42,996 nucleotides of DNA from Fundidesulfovibrio agrisoli (GCF_022808715.1 NZ_JAKZKX010000013.1:1-42996); one strand, 5' to 3'. Positions 15,201-23,778 are shown, counted from the first letter of the stretch. Translations and numbers: made by a program. The notes: generated by a model not told the origin, from the letters alone.

Positions 15201-16571
15201 CTAGGGAATCCGCAGCACCTTCACGTTGACGAACTCAAGCAATCCCTGCCTTCCCAGCTCCCTGCCGAACCCCGAATTCTTCACCCCGCCGAAAGGCAAA
15301 CGCGGGTCCGATTTCACCAGCGCGTTCACCGCCACGGTCCCGGCCTCGATGAAGCTGGCCAGCTTGCGGCCCAGGGCGGCGTTGGCCGTCCAGACGCTGC
15401 CGCCCAGGCCGTAGGGCGTCTGGTTGGCCAGGCGCAGGGCGTCCTCCGGGGTCGCGAAGCTGGTGATGCTGGCCACTGGGCCGAAGACCTCCTGCTCGAA
15501 CACGGGCATGCCGGGGCGCACGTCGCCCAGCACCACAGGGCTGTAGAAGAACCCGGGCCCCTCCACGGGGCCGCCATCCAGCAGCGTCTTCGCGCCCATC
15601 TCCACGGAGCGGCTCACCTGGGCGTGCAGGGTGTCGCGCAGGTCCGCCCGGGCCATGGGGCCCACTCGGGTGGCCGCGTCGCACGGGTCGCCCATCTTGA
15701 GCAGGCCCACGGCGTGCACCATCCTCTCCTCGAACTCCCGCACCACCTTGCGCGCGACCAGGAAGCGCTTGGCCGAGACGCAGGTCTGCCCCGCGTTGTA
15801 GAAGCGCGCGGCCACGGCCGTGGTGGCCGCCAGGTGCAGGTCGGCGTCCTCCAGCACCACGAACGGGTCCGACCCGCCCAGCTCCAGCACGCACTTCTTG
15901 ATGGCCCGCCCGGCCACGGCCGCCACGGCGGACCCGGCCCGGCAGGAGCCGGTGAGGCTCACGGCGCGCACGCGCCTGTCCTCGATGACGGAGGCCACGC
16001 GCTCCTCGCTGATGCGCAGCACGCGCAGCAGGCCTTCCGGAGCGCCGCAGCGGGTGAAGAGATCCTCGATGGCCAGGGCGCAGCCCGTGACGCTGGGCGC
16101 GTGCTTGAGCAGGAAGCTGTTGCCCGCCATGAGCACGGGCGCGGCGCAGCGCAGGGCCTGCCAGAAGGGGAAGTTCCAGGGCATGATGCCGAGCACAACG
16201 CCGATGGGGTCGTAGACGATCTGGGCGTCCTCGGGAGCGCCGGGGGGCGTCTCGGGGGCCAGCATCTCCGGGGCGTGGTCGGCGTAGAAGCGGCAGCCCG
16301 AGGCGCAGCGCTTGATCTCGGCCCTGGCCTCGCCCACGGGCTTGCCCATCTCGGCGGTGATGAGCGCGGCCAGTTCGTCCGTCCCTGCCTCCAGCATGTC
16401 GGCCAGCTTGTGCAGGCAGGCCGCGCGTTCGTCCATGCGGAACTTGCGCCAGCAGCGCAGCGCGCCGTGGCTCTGGGCGAGTATGGCCTCCAGCTCCTGG
16501 TCCGTGTGCTCGCCGTAGGCGGCGATCACGGCCCCGGTGGCCGGGTTGACGCTGGTGAATGACTTGTCCAT
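15201..16571 (-). CDS. NAD(P)-dependent aldehyde dehydrogenase (succinate-semialdehyde type)
   Basis: 456 residues from MDKSFTSVNP, which has a GGAGGT site eight bases upstream. Landmarks are PWNFPFWQ at 131-138 (Asn133 oxyanion hole), the cofactor lysine in LLKHAPS (Lys156), and SLTGSCRAGSAVA for the Rossmann turn. The general base Glu230 is in ELGGSDPF and catalytic Cys264 in GQTCVSAKRF. The length and sequence style resemble the Sad/YneI succinate-semialdehyde dehydrogenases, but substrate is inferred. Its stop lies 7 bases from the stop of the convergent cyclase gene. It has no metabolic partners beside it. Confidence 0.9.
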   Translation of the reverse strand: MDKSFTSVNPATGAVIAAYGEHTDQELEAILAQSHGALRCWRKFRMDERAACLHKLADMLEAGTDELAALITAEMGKPVGEARAEIKRCASGCRFYADHAPEMLAPETPPGAPEDAQIVYDPIGVVLGIMPWNFPFWQALRCAAPVLMAGNSFLLKHAPSVTGCALAIEDLFTRCGAPEGLLRVLRISEERVASVIEDRRVRAVSLTGSCRAGSAVAAVAGRAIKKCVLELGGSDPFVVLEDADLHLAATTAVAARFYNAGQTCVSAKRFLVARKVVREFEERMVHAVGLLKMGDPCDAATRVGPMARADLRDTLHAQVSRSVEMGAKTLLDGGPVEGPGFFYSPVVLGDVRPGMPVFEQEVFGPVASITSFATPEDALRLANQTPYGLGGSVWTANAALGRKLASFIEAGTVAVNALVKSDPRLPFGGVKNSGFGRELGRQGLLEFVNVKVLRIP

Positions 16572-16699
16572 GGGGAAAACCTCCAACCCGCAGGCCGGGC
16601 GCTCCGGTTACTGCGTATCGGGGCGGACGTCCAGCGCCGCGTGATGCGGCGCGCTTCGTCGTATGGCGGGTATGCGCGCCCGGGCGGGCGCGGGGTGCG

Positions 16700-17824
16700 C
16701 TATTGGGGGGTGCTTGCGCCGGGGTTCATGGCCACGTGCTTGACCTCGAGCTGCTTCTGGGCCGCCACGATCTTGAAGCCTTCCTCGATCAGGCGGGTGG
16801 CTTCGCGCTCGCGGATGCGGCGGTTCTTGGCCCCGAGCACCACGGCCACCAGGCGGGTGTCGCCGCGCCGGGCCGTGACCACGATGTTGAAGCCCGAGGC
16901 GCAGACGAAGCCGGTCTTGAGGCCGTCCACGCCCTCCACCTTGCCCAGCAGGCTGTTGGAGTTGTGGCGCACGCGGTTGTTGTGGGTGAACTCGGTCATG
17001 GAGTGCACGGCCAGGGTCTGCGGGAAGCGCTTGAGGTAGGCCTGGGCCAGCAGGGCCATGTCGCGCGCGGTGGTCACCTGGCCGTCGGCGGGCAGTCCGT
17101 TGGGGTTGAAGAACTGGGAGTTGGCCATGCCGATTTCCTTGGCCTTGCTGTTCATGGCCTCCACGAAGGGGTGGGTGTCGCCCTTGCCCAGGTATTCGGC
17201 CACGGCCACGCAGCCGTCGTTGGCGGAGGCCACGGCGATGCCCTTCATCAGTTCGTCCAGCGTGACCTGCTCGCCGGTGCGCAGGCGCATGGTGGAGCCG
17301 CCCGCGTGGCTGGCCTCCTGGCTGACGGAGATGACCTGCTCGGGCTTGATGCTGCCAGACTGGATGAGTTCGTTGAGAATATAGAGCGTGAGAACCTTGG
17401 TCAGGGAGGCGGGGGGGATGGTCAGGTCGGGTTCCTGGGCGAAGAGGATGTGCCCGGTCTCGATATCCATGACCAGGGCGGCTTTGGTGTCCACCCCGAA
17501 CTCGCCCTTGTTGGAATCTGGCTGCGCTATCGTCTTGACCGGAGCCTTGAGCTCGGGGGCCTGGGCCTTGGAGTGCTTGGCTTCCTTCCTGGTGGATTTC
17601 TTGCCGCCGTGCTTGGCTTTGGAATCGGAGGATTTGGCGGGGGTGGACTGTTTCGCGCCGCCGCTCTTGGCCTGCTTGGCGGTGGCGGAGCCTTTCTTGG
17701 TCTGCGTCTGCGATTGAGCGGTGTTCTTCTTGCCGTCTTTGGATGATGCAGCCAGGGTGATGTCTGCTGGCAGGATCAGGGCCAGGATGGTCAAGAGGGT
17801 TGCGAACGCCTTCCAAATGCGCAT
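16700..17824 (-). CDS. dacA: D-alanyl-D-alanine carboxypeptidase (PBP5/6 family) with Lys-rich linker
   Basis: Periplasmic S11 serine peptidase trimming peptidoglycan pentapeptides. It is 374 residues from MRIWKAFATL; residues 1-26 form the signal peptide. The triad of motifs is complete: S140-L-T-K143, S200-A-N202 and K303-T-G305. Unusual is the stretch from about 28 to 105, a low-complexity Lys/Ser/Ala/Gln region between signal peptide and catalytic domain, perhaps binding wall polymers or nucleic acid. The second (beta-rich) domain and C-terminal amphipathic anchor of classic PBP5 are reduced or absent, so it may be soluble. It has a long 5' spacer with two GCAAT-containing dyads. Confidence 0.9.
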   Translation of the reverse strand: MRIWKAFATLLTILALILPADITLAASSKDGKKNTAQSQTQTKKGSATAKQAKSGGAKQSTPAKSSDSKAKHGGKKSTRKEAKHSKAQAPELKAPVKTIAQPDSNKGEFGVDTKAALVMDIETGHILFAQEPDLTIPPASLTKVLTLYILNELIQSGSIKPEQVISVSQEASHAGGSTMRLRTGEQVTLDELMKGIAVASANDGCVAVAEYLGKGDTHPFVEAMNSKAKEIGMANSQFFNPNGLPADGQVTTARDMALLAQAYLKRFPQTLAVHSMTEFTHNNRVRHNSNSLLGKVEGVDGLKTGFVCASGFNIVVTARRGDTRLVAVVLGAKNRRIREREATRLIEEGFKIVAAQKQLEVKHVAMNPGASTPQ

Positions 17825-17997
17825 TCCGTCGGTCTCCATGTCGGCTTGTGGCCGGTTTACGTCGCTTCAAGTACGGCGGTGCGGCGTTTCCGGAAACCGG
17901 GCGCTTCGCCGTGCGGCCCGGTGGAGGGATGCGCCCGCCCCCGATCAACGGACTGGGGATTTCCTAGCGCAAACGCAACGCACCGCGCAACCACTTT

Positions 17998-18044
17998 CTG
18001 TGCTGCTGCAATTGCTGCACAGGCGGATTGCGAGCGTTGCAATC
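17998..18044. promoter_or_regulatory. Two adjacent dyads in the dacA / CsgG-like spacer
   Basis: CTGTGC...GCACAG around a GCAATTGC core (17998-18022), then GATTGC-N7-GCAATC (18026-18044). They lie upstream of dacA and just downstream of the CsgG-like gene. They may be operators or RNA hairpins; no consensus was recognised. Confidence 0.35.
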
Positions 18045-18077
18045 GTTACTACATGCGAAGGATCAGTTGTAAGCCCC

Positions 18078-18773
18078 TCACTGCGGGGCGGCGGGCGCAG
18101 TCTGCTCCCCTTGGGGGAGGACGCTGCGGCCCTGGTCTTCCTGGGGCTTGGCCTCGGCCTGCTTCTCATCCGCCCTAGCTTCCGGCTTTGCTTCCGGCTT
18201 GGCTTCGGGCTTGGCCTCCGCTTTCACCTCGGGCTCCGGCTTGGGGGCCGGAGGGGTCAGGCGGGAGAGGTCGCCCTCCAACTGGTTCACCAGCAGCTCC
18301 GCCGCGGTGGCGATGGAGCGCAGGTCCGCCTTGGCGTAGGCGTTGCGCGCGGCCACGATGTTGCCGGTGGCCACGTCCACGAGCCGGGCGTCCAGGCGCA
18401 CGGAGGAGCCGTTTTTGGCCACGGAGCCGGTGAGCACGCCCTGCGCGCCCACCATGGAGCCGATGGCCTGGGCCACGGTGCCGGGGGCGTTGCTGCCCTG
18501 GCCGAACTGCATCTCGTCCAGCACCTTCTTGAGCGCGGCGCGCTCAACGACGCTGAATGAGCCGGAGTTCACCGCGCTGGTGATGAGGAACTCCGCCGTG
18601 ACACGGCCGAGGTTCTCCTTGAGGGCCTCGTCGGTGACGGCGTCGAACTCCAGAATGGCGATCTTGAAGGGCTTGGCCTGCGGGGGCTGCTGCGCGGCGG
18701 CGGGACCGCCGATCACGGATACGGCCAAGGCCAGAACGAGAACGAATGTGAGCGTGAGGACACGTATGGGCAT
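18078..18773 (-). CDS. CsgG-like periplasmic/outer-membrane protein
   Basis: 231 residues from MPIRVLTLTF, with a signal peptide ending near PAAAQ. Residues 35-165 fit the CsgG/FlgO alpha-beta pattern: KIAILEFDAVTDEAL, SFSVVERAALKKVLDEMQFGQ, GSMVGAQGVLTGSV, VRLDARLVDVATGNIV. The last 65 residues are low-complexity Lys/Glu/Ala/Pro repeats (KPEAKPEAKPEA), likely a flexible spacer across the periplasm or through the wall. There is no lipobox Cys, unlike true CsgG. It is probably part of envelope or secretion machinery, but no curli or flagellar genes adjoin. The next plus-strand genes include a FlgO-like lipoprotein of related fold. Confidence 0.7.
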   Translation of the reverse strand: MPIRVLTLTFVLVLALAVSVIGGPAAAQQPPQAKPFKIAILEFDAVTDEALKENLGRVTAEFLITSAVNSGSFSVVERAALKKVLDEMQFGQGSNAPGTVAQAIGSMVGAQGVLTGSVAKNGSSVRLDARLVDVATGNIVAARNAYAKADLRSIATAAELLVNQLEGDLSRLTPPAPKPEPEVKAEAKPEAKPEAKPEARADEKQAEAKPQEDQGRSVLPQGEQTAPAAPQ

Positions 18774-18948
18774 AGGGGCCTCCAAACCGCGCGGACCATA
18801 CAGCGATACGGAGCGGGACGCAAGGCGGGGGCGGAGGGGCTCTGCCGTGCGGGTTTTGGAGGGGGTGTGTTCATTATATGCCGGATCGCTTCACTTCTGG
18901 CTGATCCCCACCGGCAACCTCTCAAAGGTGGATTTTCGGCGTGGCTTG

Positions 18949-19110
18949 ATGTGCCTAGGCATTACGGAGTTGGTTGGACATAAGCTCCATGATAATAGGG
19001 TGTTGAACAGCGTCAGATGGCGGATGTTCGTTTTACCAGTGGGAGTCGCCCCCATTGTGTTCTTTTGTTGGCAGTTAGGCCTGATTCTAGGCGCATTTGG
19101 TGGCACATAA
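18949..19110 (+). CDS. Possible 53-residue membrane protein (low confidence)
   Basis: Short frame MCLGITELVGHKLHDNRVLN..., ending in a hydrophobic helix (MFVLPVGVAPIVFFCWQL). It lies at the left end of the AT-rich island, 76 bases before the lipoprotein start. There is no clear ribosome-binding site. The frame is open far upstream into high-GC DNA, so it could be chance or the remnant of a broken gene. The rest of the 18774-19186 spacer shows nothing else coding. Confidence 0.25.
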   Translation: MCLGITELVGHKLHDNRVLNSVRWRMFVLPVGVAPIVFFCWQLGLILGAFGGT

Positions 19111-19156
19111 AAGTAGGGAACCCCTACTTGACTACGGCTTGCCGCTAAAAGAAATA
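19111..19156 (+). promoter_or_regulatory. Promoter with overlapping operator dyad
   Basis: A perfect dyad AAGTAGGG-AAC-CCCTACTT (19111-19129) overlaps the -35 TTGACT (19128-19133). GAAATA (19151-19156) stands 17 bases further on as a -10. This would drive the two lipoprotein genes and be blocked by a protein on the dyad. Alternatively the dyad is an RNA hairpin. Confidence 0.45.
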
Positions 19157-19186
19157 AATGAGGAAACTGTCAAGGGGGAAACTAAC

Positions 19187-19951
19187 GTGAACACGTTGAG
19201 GACCATCTCTTTGTTGTCCTTACTGGCATTGTTTGGCTGTAGTTCTGTCCCCATTGGTCAAAAAATGATAACCGCACCCCAGAAAAAGATGCAAGCTGCC
19301 AAACACTGGGATGTACTGGCGCAGCACATAGCAAACAAGATTAGGAACATGACTGTCGGCGACCGTGATCTTGCCTACAGGAGCGTGTATTTAGACTCTG
19401 ACGACATGTCTGAGTTTGGTTCTACACTCAAAGAATTGATCCGGTATCATTTATTCAAATCCGGTGTGAGTGTTGCCGATTATCAGGATGGGGCAATTGT
19501 CCTGACGTATAAAACCAAAATTTTGAACCACAATGCCGACAGAGTTTCCGGCGACTGGATCTATCAAGATCAACTAGCACTCGGTGCAGCGTATCTCGGT
19601 ACAGGTGCCGCATTTGGTATCGCAGCTGTTTACAACGCCGCGGATTATTCATCCCGCACAGTTGCTCAAGGCGCGCTTGTCGGGCCGGCCATCGGGTTCG
19701 GAGTGGCTGGTCTGCTCAACACAGCCATTTATTCACAGTTCACGGGAATCACCAACACGGAGATGATTTTTGCGGCAGAAATGCATGCCGATGGGAAGCT
19801 GCGGGATATGTATGTTGACGTTTATTATATAAACCCGGAAGACGTTCAGCAGTATATCGCTAGGGCTCAAAGGAAGTATCTGGAGGGGAGCCCTCCGCTT
19901 AAAGGCAAGAATTTCAAGATCGTGGGCGAAGGTCAGCGCCGGACCAAATAA
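19187..19951 (+). CDS. Outer-membrane-type lipoprotein, TraT-like layout
   Basis: 254 residues from a GTG with an AAGGGGGAA site; the frame upstream is open but has no better start. The lipoprotein signal ends in LALFGC with Cys18 as the lipid-modified residue. The middle holds a Gly/Ala-rich hydrophobic stretch (about 130-185, with GAAYLGTGAAFGIAA and GPAIGFGVAGLL). The ends are mixed alpha-beta. This order (lipid anchor, alpha-beta part, Gly-rich hairpin, NTEMIFAAEM strand) recalls TraT surface-exclusion lipoproteins, but I cannot show homology. Base composition is far more AT-rich than its neighbours, suggesting transfer. It is followed after 24 bases by the FlgO-like gene. Confidence 0.75.
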   Translation: MNTLRTISLLSLLALFGCSSVPIGQKMITAPQKKMQAAKHWDVLAQHIANKIRNMTVGDRDLAYRSVYLDSDDMSEFGSTLKELIRYHLFKSGVSVADYQDGAIVLTYKTKILNHNADRVSGDWIYQDQLALGAAYLGTGAAFGIAAVYNAADYSSRTVAQGALVGPAIGFGVAGLLNTAIYSQFTGITNTEMIFAAEMHADGKLRDMYVDVYYINPEDVQQYIARAQRKYLEGSPPLKGKNFKIVGEGQRRTK

Positions 19952-19975
19952 TCAACTACAAGCACGGGGAATCCT

Positions 19976-20518
19976 ATGTTTAAAATATTTTGTGCCTTCG
20001 TGGTTACGGCTGTCCTGTGTTCATGTGCCGGTTACGCGCCAACTGAACAGCGCATAGTAGCAGTGAACAATGAACAGAATCTGATAGACTACAGTTATAA
20101 GGCGTGCGAACTGCTCATGCTGCGTTCGTCTCGGAATATAACCGCATCAGACGGTATTCTCGTGGCCAGTTTTGTTAACACGGATAAGCTTGAAGAGTCA
20201 TCCACATTTGGTCGAGCGGTTGCGGAGCAGTACATCACAGGCCTTACCCTGCAAGGTTGCAAGGTTTCTGAGATCAAATTGCGAGGCAGCTTGTTGGTTA
20301 AGCAGAATGCCGGAGAGTTCATGCTGTCACGCGAACTGAAAAACATCGTGTCGAATTATAAGGCGCACGTTGTTCTGGTCGGGACGTATGCCAAGGGTGT
20401 CGACAACGTGTACGTGACTGCAAAGTTTGTCGACCCGACGGATAGCTCGATAATAGCCGCCGTTGATTATAAAGTGAAAATGACTCCAGACGTCAGGAAG
20501 ATGACTGAGGCACAATAG
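19976..20518 (+). CDS. FlgO-family outer-membrane lipoprotein
   Basis: 180 residues. The signal peptide ends in VLCSC, so Cys17 is probably lipidated. The body matches the FlgO domain: ILVASFVNTDKLEESSTFGR, then AVAEQYITGLTLQGCKVSEI, GEFMLSRELK, and VVLVGTYAKGVDNVYVTAKFVD with a final SSIIAAVDYKV strand. FlgO in Vibrio helps hold the flagellum in the outer membrane; related domains also occur outside flagellar loci. No flagellar genes are nearby, so its partner is unclear. It is the second gene of an AT-rich two-gene unit closed by a strong terminator. Confidence 0.82.
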   Translation: MFKIFCAFVVTAVLCSCAGYAPTEQRIVAVNNEQNLIDYSYKACELLMLRSSRNITASDGILVASFVNTDKLEESSTFGRAVAEQYITGLTLQGCKVSEIKLRGSLLVKQNAGEFMLSRELKNIVSNYKAHVVLVGTYAKGVDNVYVTAKFVDPTDSSIIAAVDYKVKMTPDVRKMTEAQ

Positions 20519-20540
20519 CCCAGGCTGCGCAACTAAAGAA

Positions 20541-20567
20541 AAGGCCCCTCCAGTGAGGGGCCTTTTT
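20541..20567 (+). terminator. Intrinsic terminator after the FlgO-like gene
   Basis: Perfect 10-bp stem AAGGCCCCTC/GAGGGGCCTT, loop CAGT, then a T-run. It marks the right end of the AT-rich island. Confidence 0.9.
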
Positions 20568-20634
20568 GCATGTCGGCATCAATATCACAGCCGCCCTCGC
20601 GGGCGGCCCTCTGCGTTCTTTCGTCACTCTCCGC

Positions 20635-22722
20635 CTACGCGGTCTCTTCCCTCTTCTGCGCGGCAACCTCGGCCTCGCACACGCCCTGGTACGTCACCCT
20701 GTCCGCGTACTCGGCCTGCTTGCCCTTGTTCCAGCGCGACACCGGGCGGTAGTACCCCACCACCCTGGTGAACACCTCGGCATCCTTGCCGCAGCTCGGG
20801 CAGAAGTGGTGCTCGCCGGAGATGTAGCCGTGCTCCTTGCACACGCTGAAGGTGGGCGTGATGGAGAGGTAGGGGATCTTGGTCATCTTGAAGGCGCGGA
20901 TGATGAAGTTCTTGAGCGCCTCGTGGTCGGCCACGGCCTCGCCCAGGAAGGTGTGGAACACGGTGCCGCCGGTGTAGAGCGGCTGCAGCTTGTTCTGATG
21001 CTCGAGCGAGGCGATGACGTCCTGGCTGAGGCCCACGGGCAGGTTGGTGGAGTTGGTGTAGTAGGGGGTGCCGTTGCCCGAGGCCTGGATGTCGGCGTAG
21101 AGCGACTTGTCGATCTTGGCCAGGCGGTAGCTGGTGCCCTCGGCCGGGGTGGCCTCCAGGTTGTAGAGGTTGCCGGTCTCCTCCTGGAAGCGGGAGGTCA
21201 GCTCGCGCAGGTGGTTCAGCGCCCGGGTCATCAGGCGCACGCCCGCATCGGTCTCGATGCCCTTGCCCAGGATGTTCAGGCAGGCCTCGTGCCCGCCCAC
21301 CAGGCCGATGGTGGCGAAGTGCCCCTTGTAGCCGTTCTTGAGGTAGCGGGCGCTCCAGGGGAACATCTTGCGGTCAAGGTGCTCCTGGATCATCTTGCGT
21401 TTGAACTCCAGGGCGTCCTTGGCCATGGTGGCGTACTCGGTGAGCAGGTCCAGGAAGTCCTCCTCGCCGTGGGAGAGGTAGGCCAGCTTGGGCAGGTTCA
21501 GCGTGACCACGCCGATGGAGCCGGTGAGGTCGCCCGCGCCGAACAGGCCGCCCACCTTGTTGCGCAGCTCGCGCAGGTCCATCTGGAGGCGGCAGCACAT
21601 GGAGCGCACGTCCTCGGGGGAGAGGTCGGAGTTGATGAAGTTCTGGAAGTAGGGCGCGCCGTAGCGGGCGGTGAGGTCCAGCAGCTTGGCCCCGATCTCG
21701 GAATCCCAGGGGAAGTCCTCGGTGACGTTGTAGGTGGGGATGGGGAAGGAGAAGATCTGCCCGGCGTAGTCGCCCTCGCCCATGACCTCCAGGAAGGCCC
21801 GGTTGAACATGTCCATCTCGGCCTGGAACTCGCCGTAGGTGGCGTCCTGCAGCTTGCCGCCGATGATGACGGCCTCCTTGGCGATGTGCTTGGGGGGCGT
21901 GAGGTCGAAGCTCAGGTTGGTGAAGGGGGTCTGGCCGCCCCAGCGCGAGGTGGTGTTCAGGTTGAACACGAATTTCTGCACGGCCTGGCGCACCTGGCGG
22001 TAGTCCAGCCCGTCGTGGCGGATGAAGGGCGCCAGGTAGGTGTCCACGTTGTTGAAGGCCTGGGCCCCGGCCCACTCGTTCTGCAGCGTGCCCAGGAAGT
22101 TGACCATCTGCCCCAGGGCGGAGTCGAAGTGGCGGGCCGGGCCGGCGGAGGAGCGGCCCTCCAGGTTGAAGCCCTCCAGCAGCAGGTCGCGCAGGCTCCA
22201 GCCCGCGCAGTAGCCCGCCAGGCCGAAGGAGAGGTCGTGGATGTGGAAATACCCGTGGTCGTGGGCGGAGCGCACCTCCTCGGGGTATTTCTCAAGGGCG
22301 TAGCGGGCCTGCACCGTGCCGGAGAGGTGCAGCATCAGCCCCTGGAAGGAGTGGCTCATGTTGGCGTTCTCGGCCACGCGCCAGTCCGCCTTGGAGATGT
22401 AGTTGTCGATGGTCTCCGCGATGTCCAGGAAGGCGGCCTTCTGCTCGCGCAGGGAGCGGCGCTTCTCGCGGTAGATGATGAAGCGCTTGGCCACGTCGAA
22501 CAGGCGCGAGTCCATGAGCACGCGCTCGACCATGTCCTGCACGTGCTCCTGCACGGGCACGTCCACGCCCTCGAGCTTCTCCTCCACCTTGCGGGCCAGG
22601 CGCTTGGCCAGAAGCGGGTCCTGCACGCCGCTGGCGCGCAGGGCCTTGAGGATGGCCTGGGCGATGCGCTCCAGGGACCAGGTTTCCAAGCATCCGTCGC
22701 GCTTCATTATCTGCTGGGGCAT
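20635..22722 (-). CDS. nrdD: Anaerobic (class III) ribonucleoside-triphosphate reductase
   Basis: Glycyl-radical enzyme reducing NTPs to dNTPs without oxygen. It is 695 residues from MPQQIMKRDG; an upstream extension runs through nrdG and was rejected. An N-terminal ATP-cone (about 5-90) gives allosteric control of activity. The C-terminal domain has the zinc cysteines (C628, C641 and C644 visible) and the radical motif RVVGYYRPVSRWN with Gly656. GGTVFHTFLGE and TPTFSVCKEHGYI are also typical. It starts one base after the nrdG stop, so the two are coupled. A cobalamin riboswitch heads the operon. The radical form is destroyed by oxygen. Confidence 0.96.
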   Translation of the reverse strand: MPQQIMKRDGCLETWSLERIAQAILKALRASGVQDPLLAKRLARKVEEKLEGVDVPVQEHVQDMVERVLMDSRLFDVAKRFIIYREKRRSLREQKAAFLDIAETIDNYISKADWRVAENANMSHSFQGLMLHLSGTVQARYALEKYPEEVRSAHDHGYFHIHDLSFGLAGYCAGWSLRDLLLEGFNLEGRSSAGPARHFDSALGQMVNFLGTLQNEWAGAQAFNNVDTYLAPFIRHDGLDYRQVRQAVQKFVFNLNTTSRWGGQTPFTNLSFDLTPPKHIAKEAVIIGGKLQDATYGEFQAEMDMFNRAFLEVMGEGDYAGQIFSFPIPTYNVTEDFPWDSEIGAKLLDLTARYGAPYFQNFINSDLSPEDVRSMCCRLQMDLRELRNKVGGLFGAGDLTGSIGVVTLNLPKLAYLSHGEEDFLDLLTEYATMAKDALEFKRKMIQEHLDRKMFPWSARYLKNGYKGHFATIGLVGGHEACLNILGKGIETDAGVRLMTRALNHLRELTSRFQEETGNLYNLEATPAEGTSYRLAKIDKSLYADIQASGNGTPYYTNSTNLPVGLSQDVIASLEHQNKLQPLYTGGTVFHTFLGEAVADHEALKNFIIRAFKMTKIPYLSITPTFSVCKEHGYISGEHHFCPSCGKDAEVFTRVVGYYRPVSRWNKGKQAEYADRVTYQGVCEAEVAAQKREETA

Positions 22723-22723
22723 T

Positions 22724-23401
22724 TCAGGCTCCCTTCCCCTCGGACTTCGGGGGGATGTATGTTTGTTCCGTAAGCTCGTGGCCGGGGGGCAGGCATTCGC
22801 GCACCCGCCGGACATCCTCCGGGGCGAGCCCCGGAACGAGCGTGGTTCTGAAGAAAAACGACCCGGGCCGGGCCTCGGCCAGGGCGAAAATCCGTTTCAG
22901 GGCGGCGCGCGCCGCCTCCGGGCTTGTGGCGCCGCCGGTGAGCTCGGGATAGCGCTCCCAGGGGCCCTTGACGTCCACGGCGAAGATGGTGCCGGGGTGC
23001 AGGGCCAGAATGTGCTCCACCACCCCGGGCAGCATGCCGTTGGTGTCCACCTTTACCGGCAGGCCCAGGCCGGTGAGCCTGCCCACGAGGTTCGGCAGGC
23101 CGTGGTCCAGCGTGGGCTCCCCGCCGCAGACCACCACGCCGTCAAGCCAGCGCGAACGTTGCGTCAACGTGCGCATGACGTTGTTGCGGTCCAGTTCGGG
23201 GTGCTTTTCCGGGGTGAAGGCCAGGCTCTGGTTGTGGCAGGTGGGGCAGCGCAGGTTGCACCCGCCCAGATAGATCACGCTCACGCTGCGCCCCGGCCAG
23301 TCGCACAGGGAGAAGGGCGTGAAGGCCCTGAGCCGGGCCTCGGTCGCGGTGGGCGCGCTGGGGCTCGGGGCCGTGGTCAGGGTGCGGGCGAGATTTTCCA
23401 T
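22724..23401 (-). CDS. nrdG: Radical-SAM activating enzyme for class III RNR
   Basis: Installs the glycyl radical on NrdD using S-adenosylmethionine and a [4Fe-4S] cluster. It is 225 residues from MENLARTL, with a GAGGAA site. The cluster motif C48-NLR-C52-PT-C55 has the expected CX3CX2C spacing. Next come VVCGGEPTLDHG (SAM-binding GGE) and PVKVDTNGMLPG. Unusually it precedes nrdD; the common order is nrdD-nrdG. The stop is followed after one base by the nrdD ATG. Within the family it resembles the longer NrdG-type activases (AnrSAM) rather than the 155-residue E. coli NrdG. Confidence 0.93.
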   Translation of the reverse strand: MENLARTLTTAPSPSAPTATEARLRAFTPFSLCDWPGRSVSVIYLGGCNLRCPTCHNQSLAFTPEKHPELDRNNVMRTLTQRSRWLDGVVVCGGEPTLDHGLPNLVGRLTGLGLPVKVDTNGMLPGVVEHILALHPGTIFAVDVKGPWERYPELTGGATSPEAARAALKRIFALAEARPGSFFFRTTLVPGLAPEDVRRVRECLPPGHELTEQTYIPPKSEGKGA

Positions 23402-23501
23402 AGGCAATGATTCCTCTACCGCTAGCATATCGGCGCGGCCCAATGAAGAGAAAAATGCCACGTGATATGCAACAGTTACGACACAAGGGCTGCAACGGCT
23501 C

Positions 23502-23519
23502 GACAATAAAGGAATTGTC
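23502..23519. promoter_or_regulatory. Dyad GACAAT-N6-ATTGTC in the nrdG leader
   Basis: Perfect 6-bp inverted repeat, 100 bases before the nrdG start and after the riboswitch. It could be an operator or an RNA hairpin. It does not match the NrdR box well. Confidence 0.3.
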
Positions 23520-23629
23520 AAAATGAGAAAAACAGCACGCCCGGAGCGAGGTGGTGGACGCCCGCCGAAGCAATTCCGGCTGGCGATTCGCGGGAGCCCG
23601 TGCCCGTTTCGCGGGGCATGGCCTGATCT

Positions 23630-23766
23630 CCCCAGGGACGTCTTCTGGCTTCCGGCGGGGTGGTGCCCGGAGGCCTTCCCAGGTTTTCACCCAGTGGCCT
23701 CCGCCCATGTGCCGGTTACAGCAGCGCGCCTGCGACGGACTTGCACCGTCTTCCGTTTCCCGGGGC
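23630..23766 (-). ncRNA. Cobalamin (B12) riboswitch
   Basis: Minus-strand landmarks in order: GGTGCAAGTCC, GCGCTGCTGTAACC, GCCACTGG, ACCTGGGAAGGC, and GCCAGAAGAC (the B12-box region). Closing arms GCCCCGGG and CCCTGGGG form a P1-like stem. This is the conserved order of cobalamin riboswitches. It lies in the roughly 370-base leader of nrdG-nrdD. I could not identify the expression platform; it may act on transcription further downstream. Confidence 0.85.
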
Positions 23767-23778
23767 GTACAGGAATGA

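Noticed and set aside
23516-23521. Second TTGACA as an internal promoter for nrdG
   Set aside because: No acceptable -10 hexamer at 16-18 bases.
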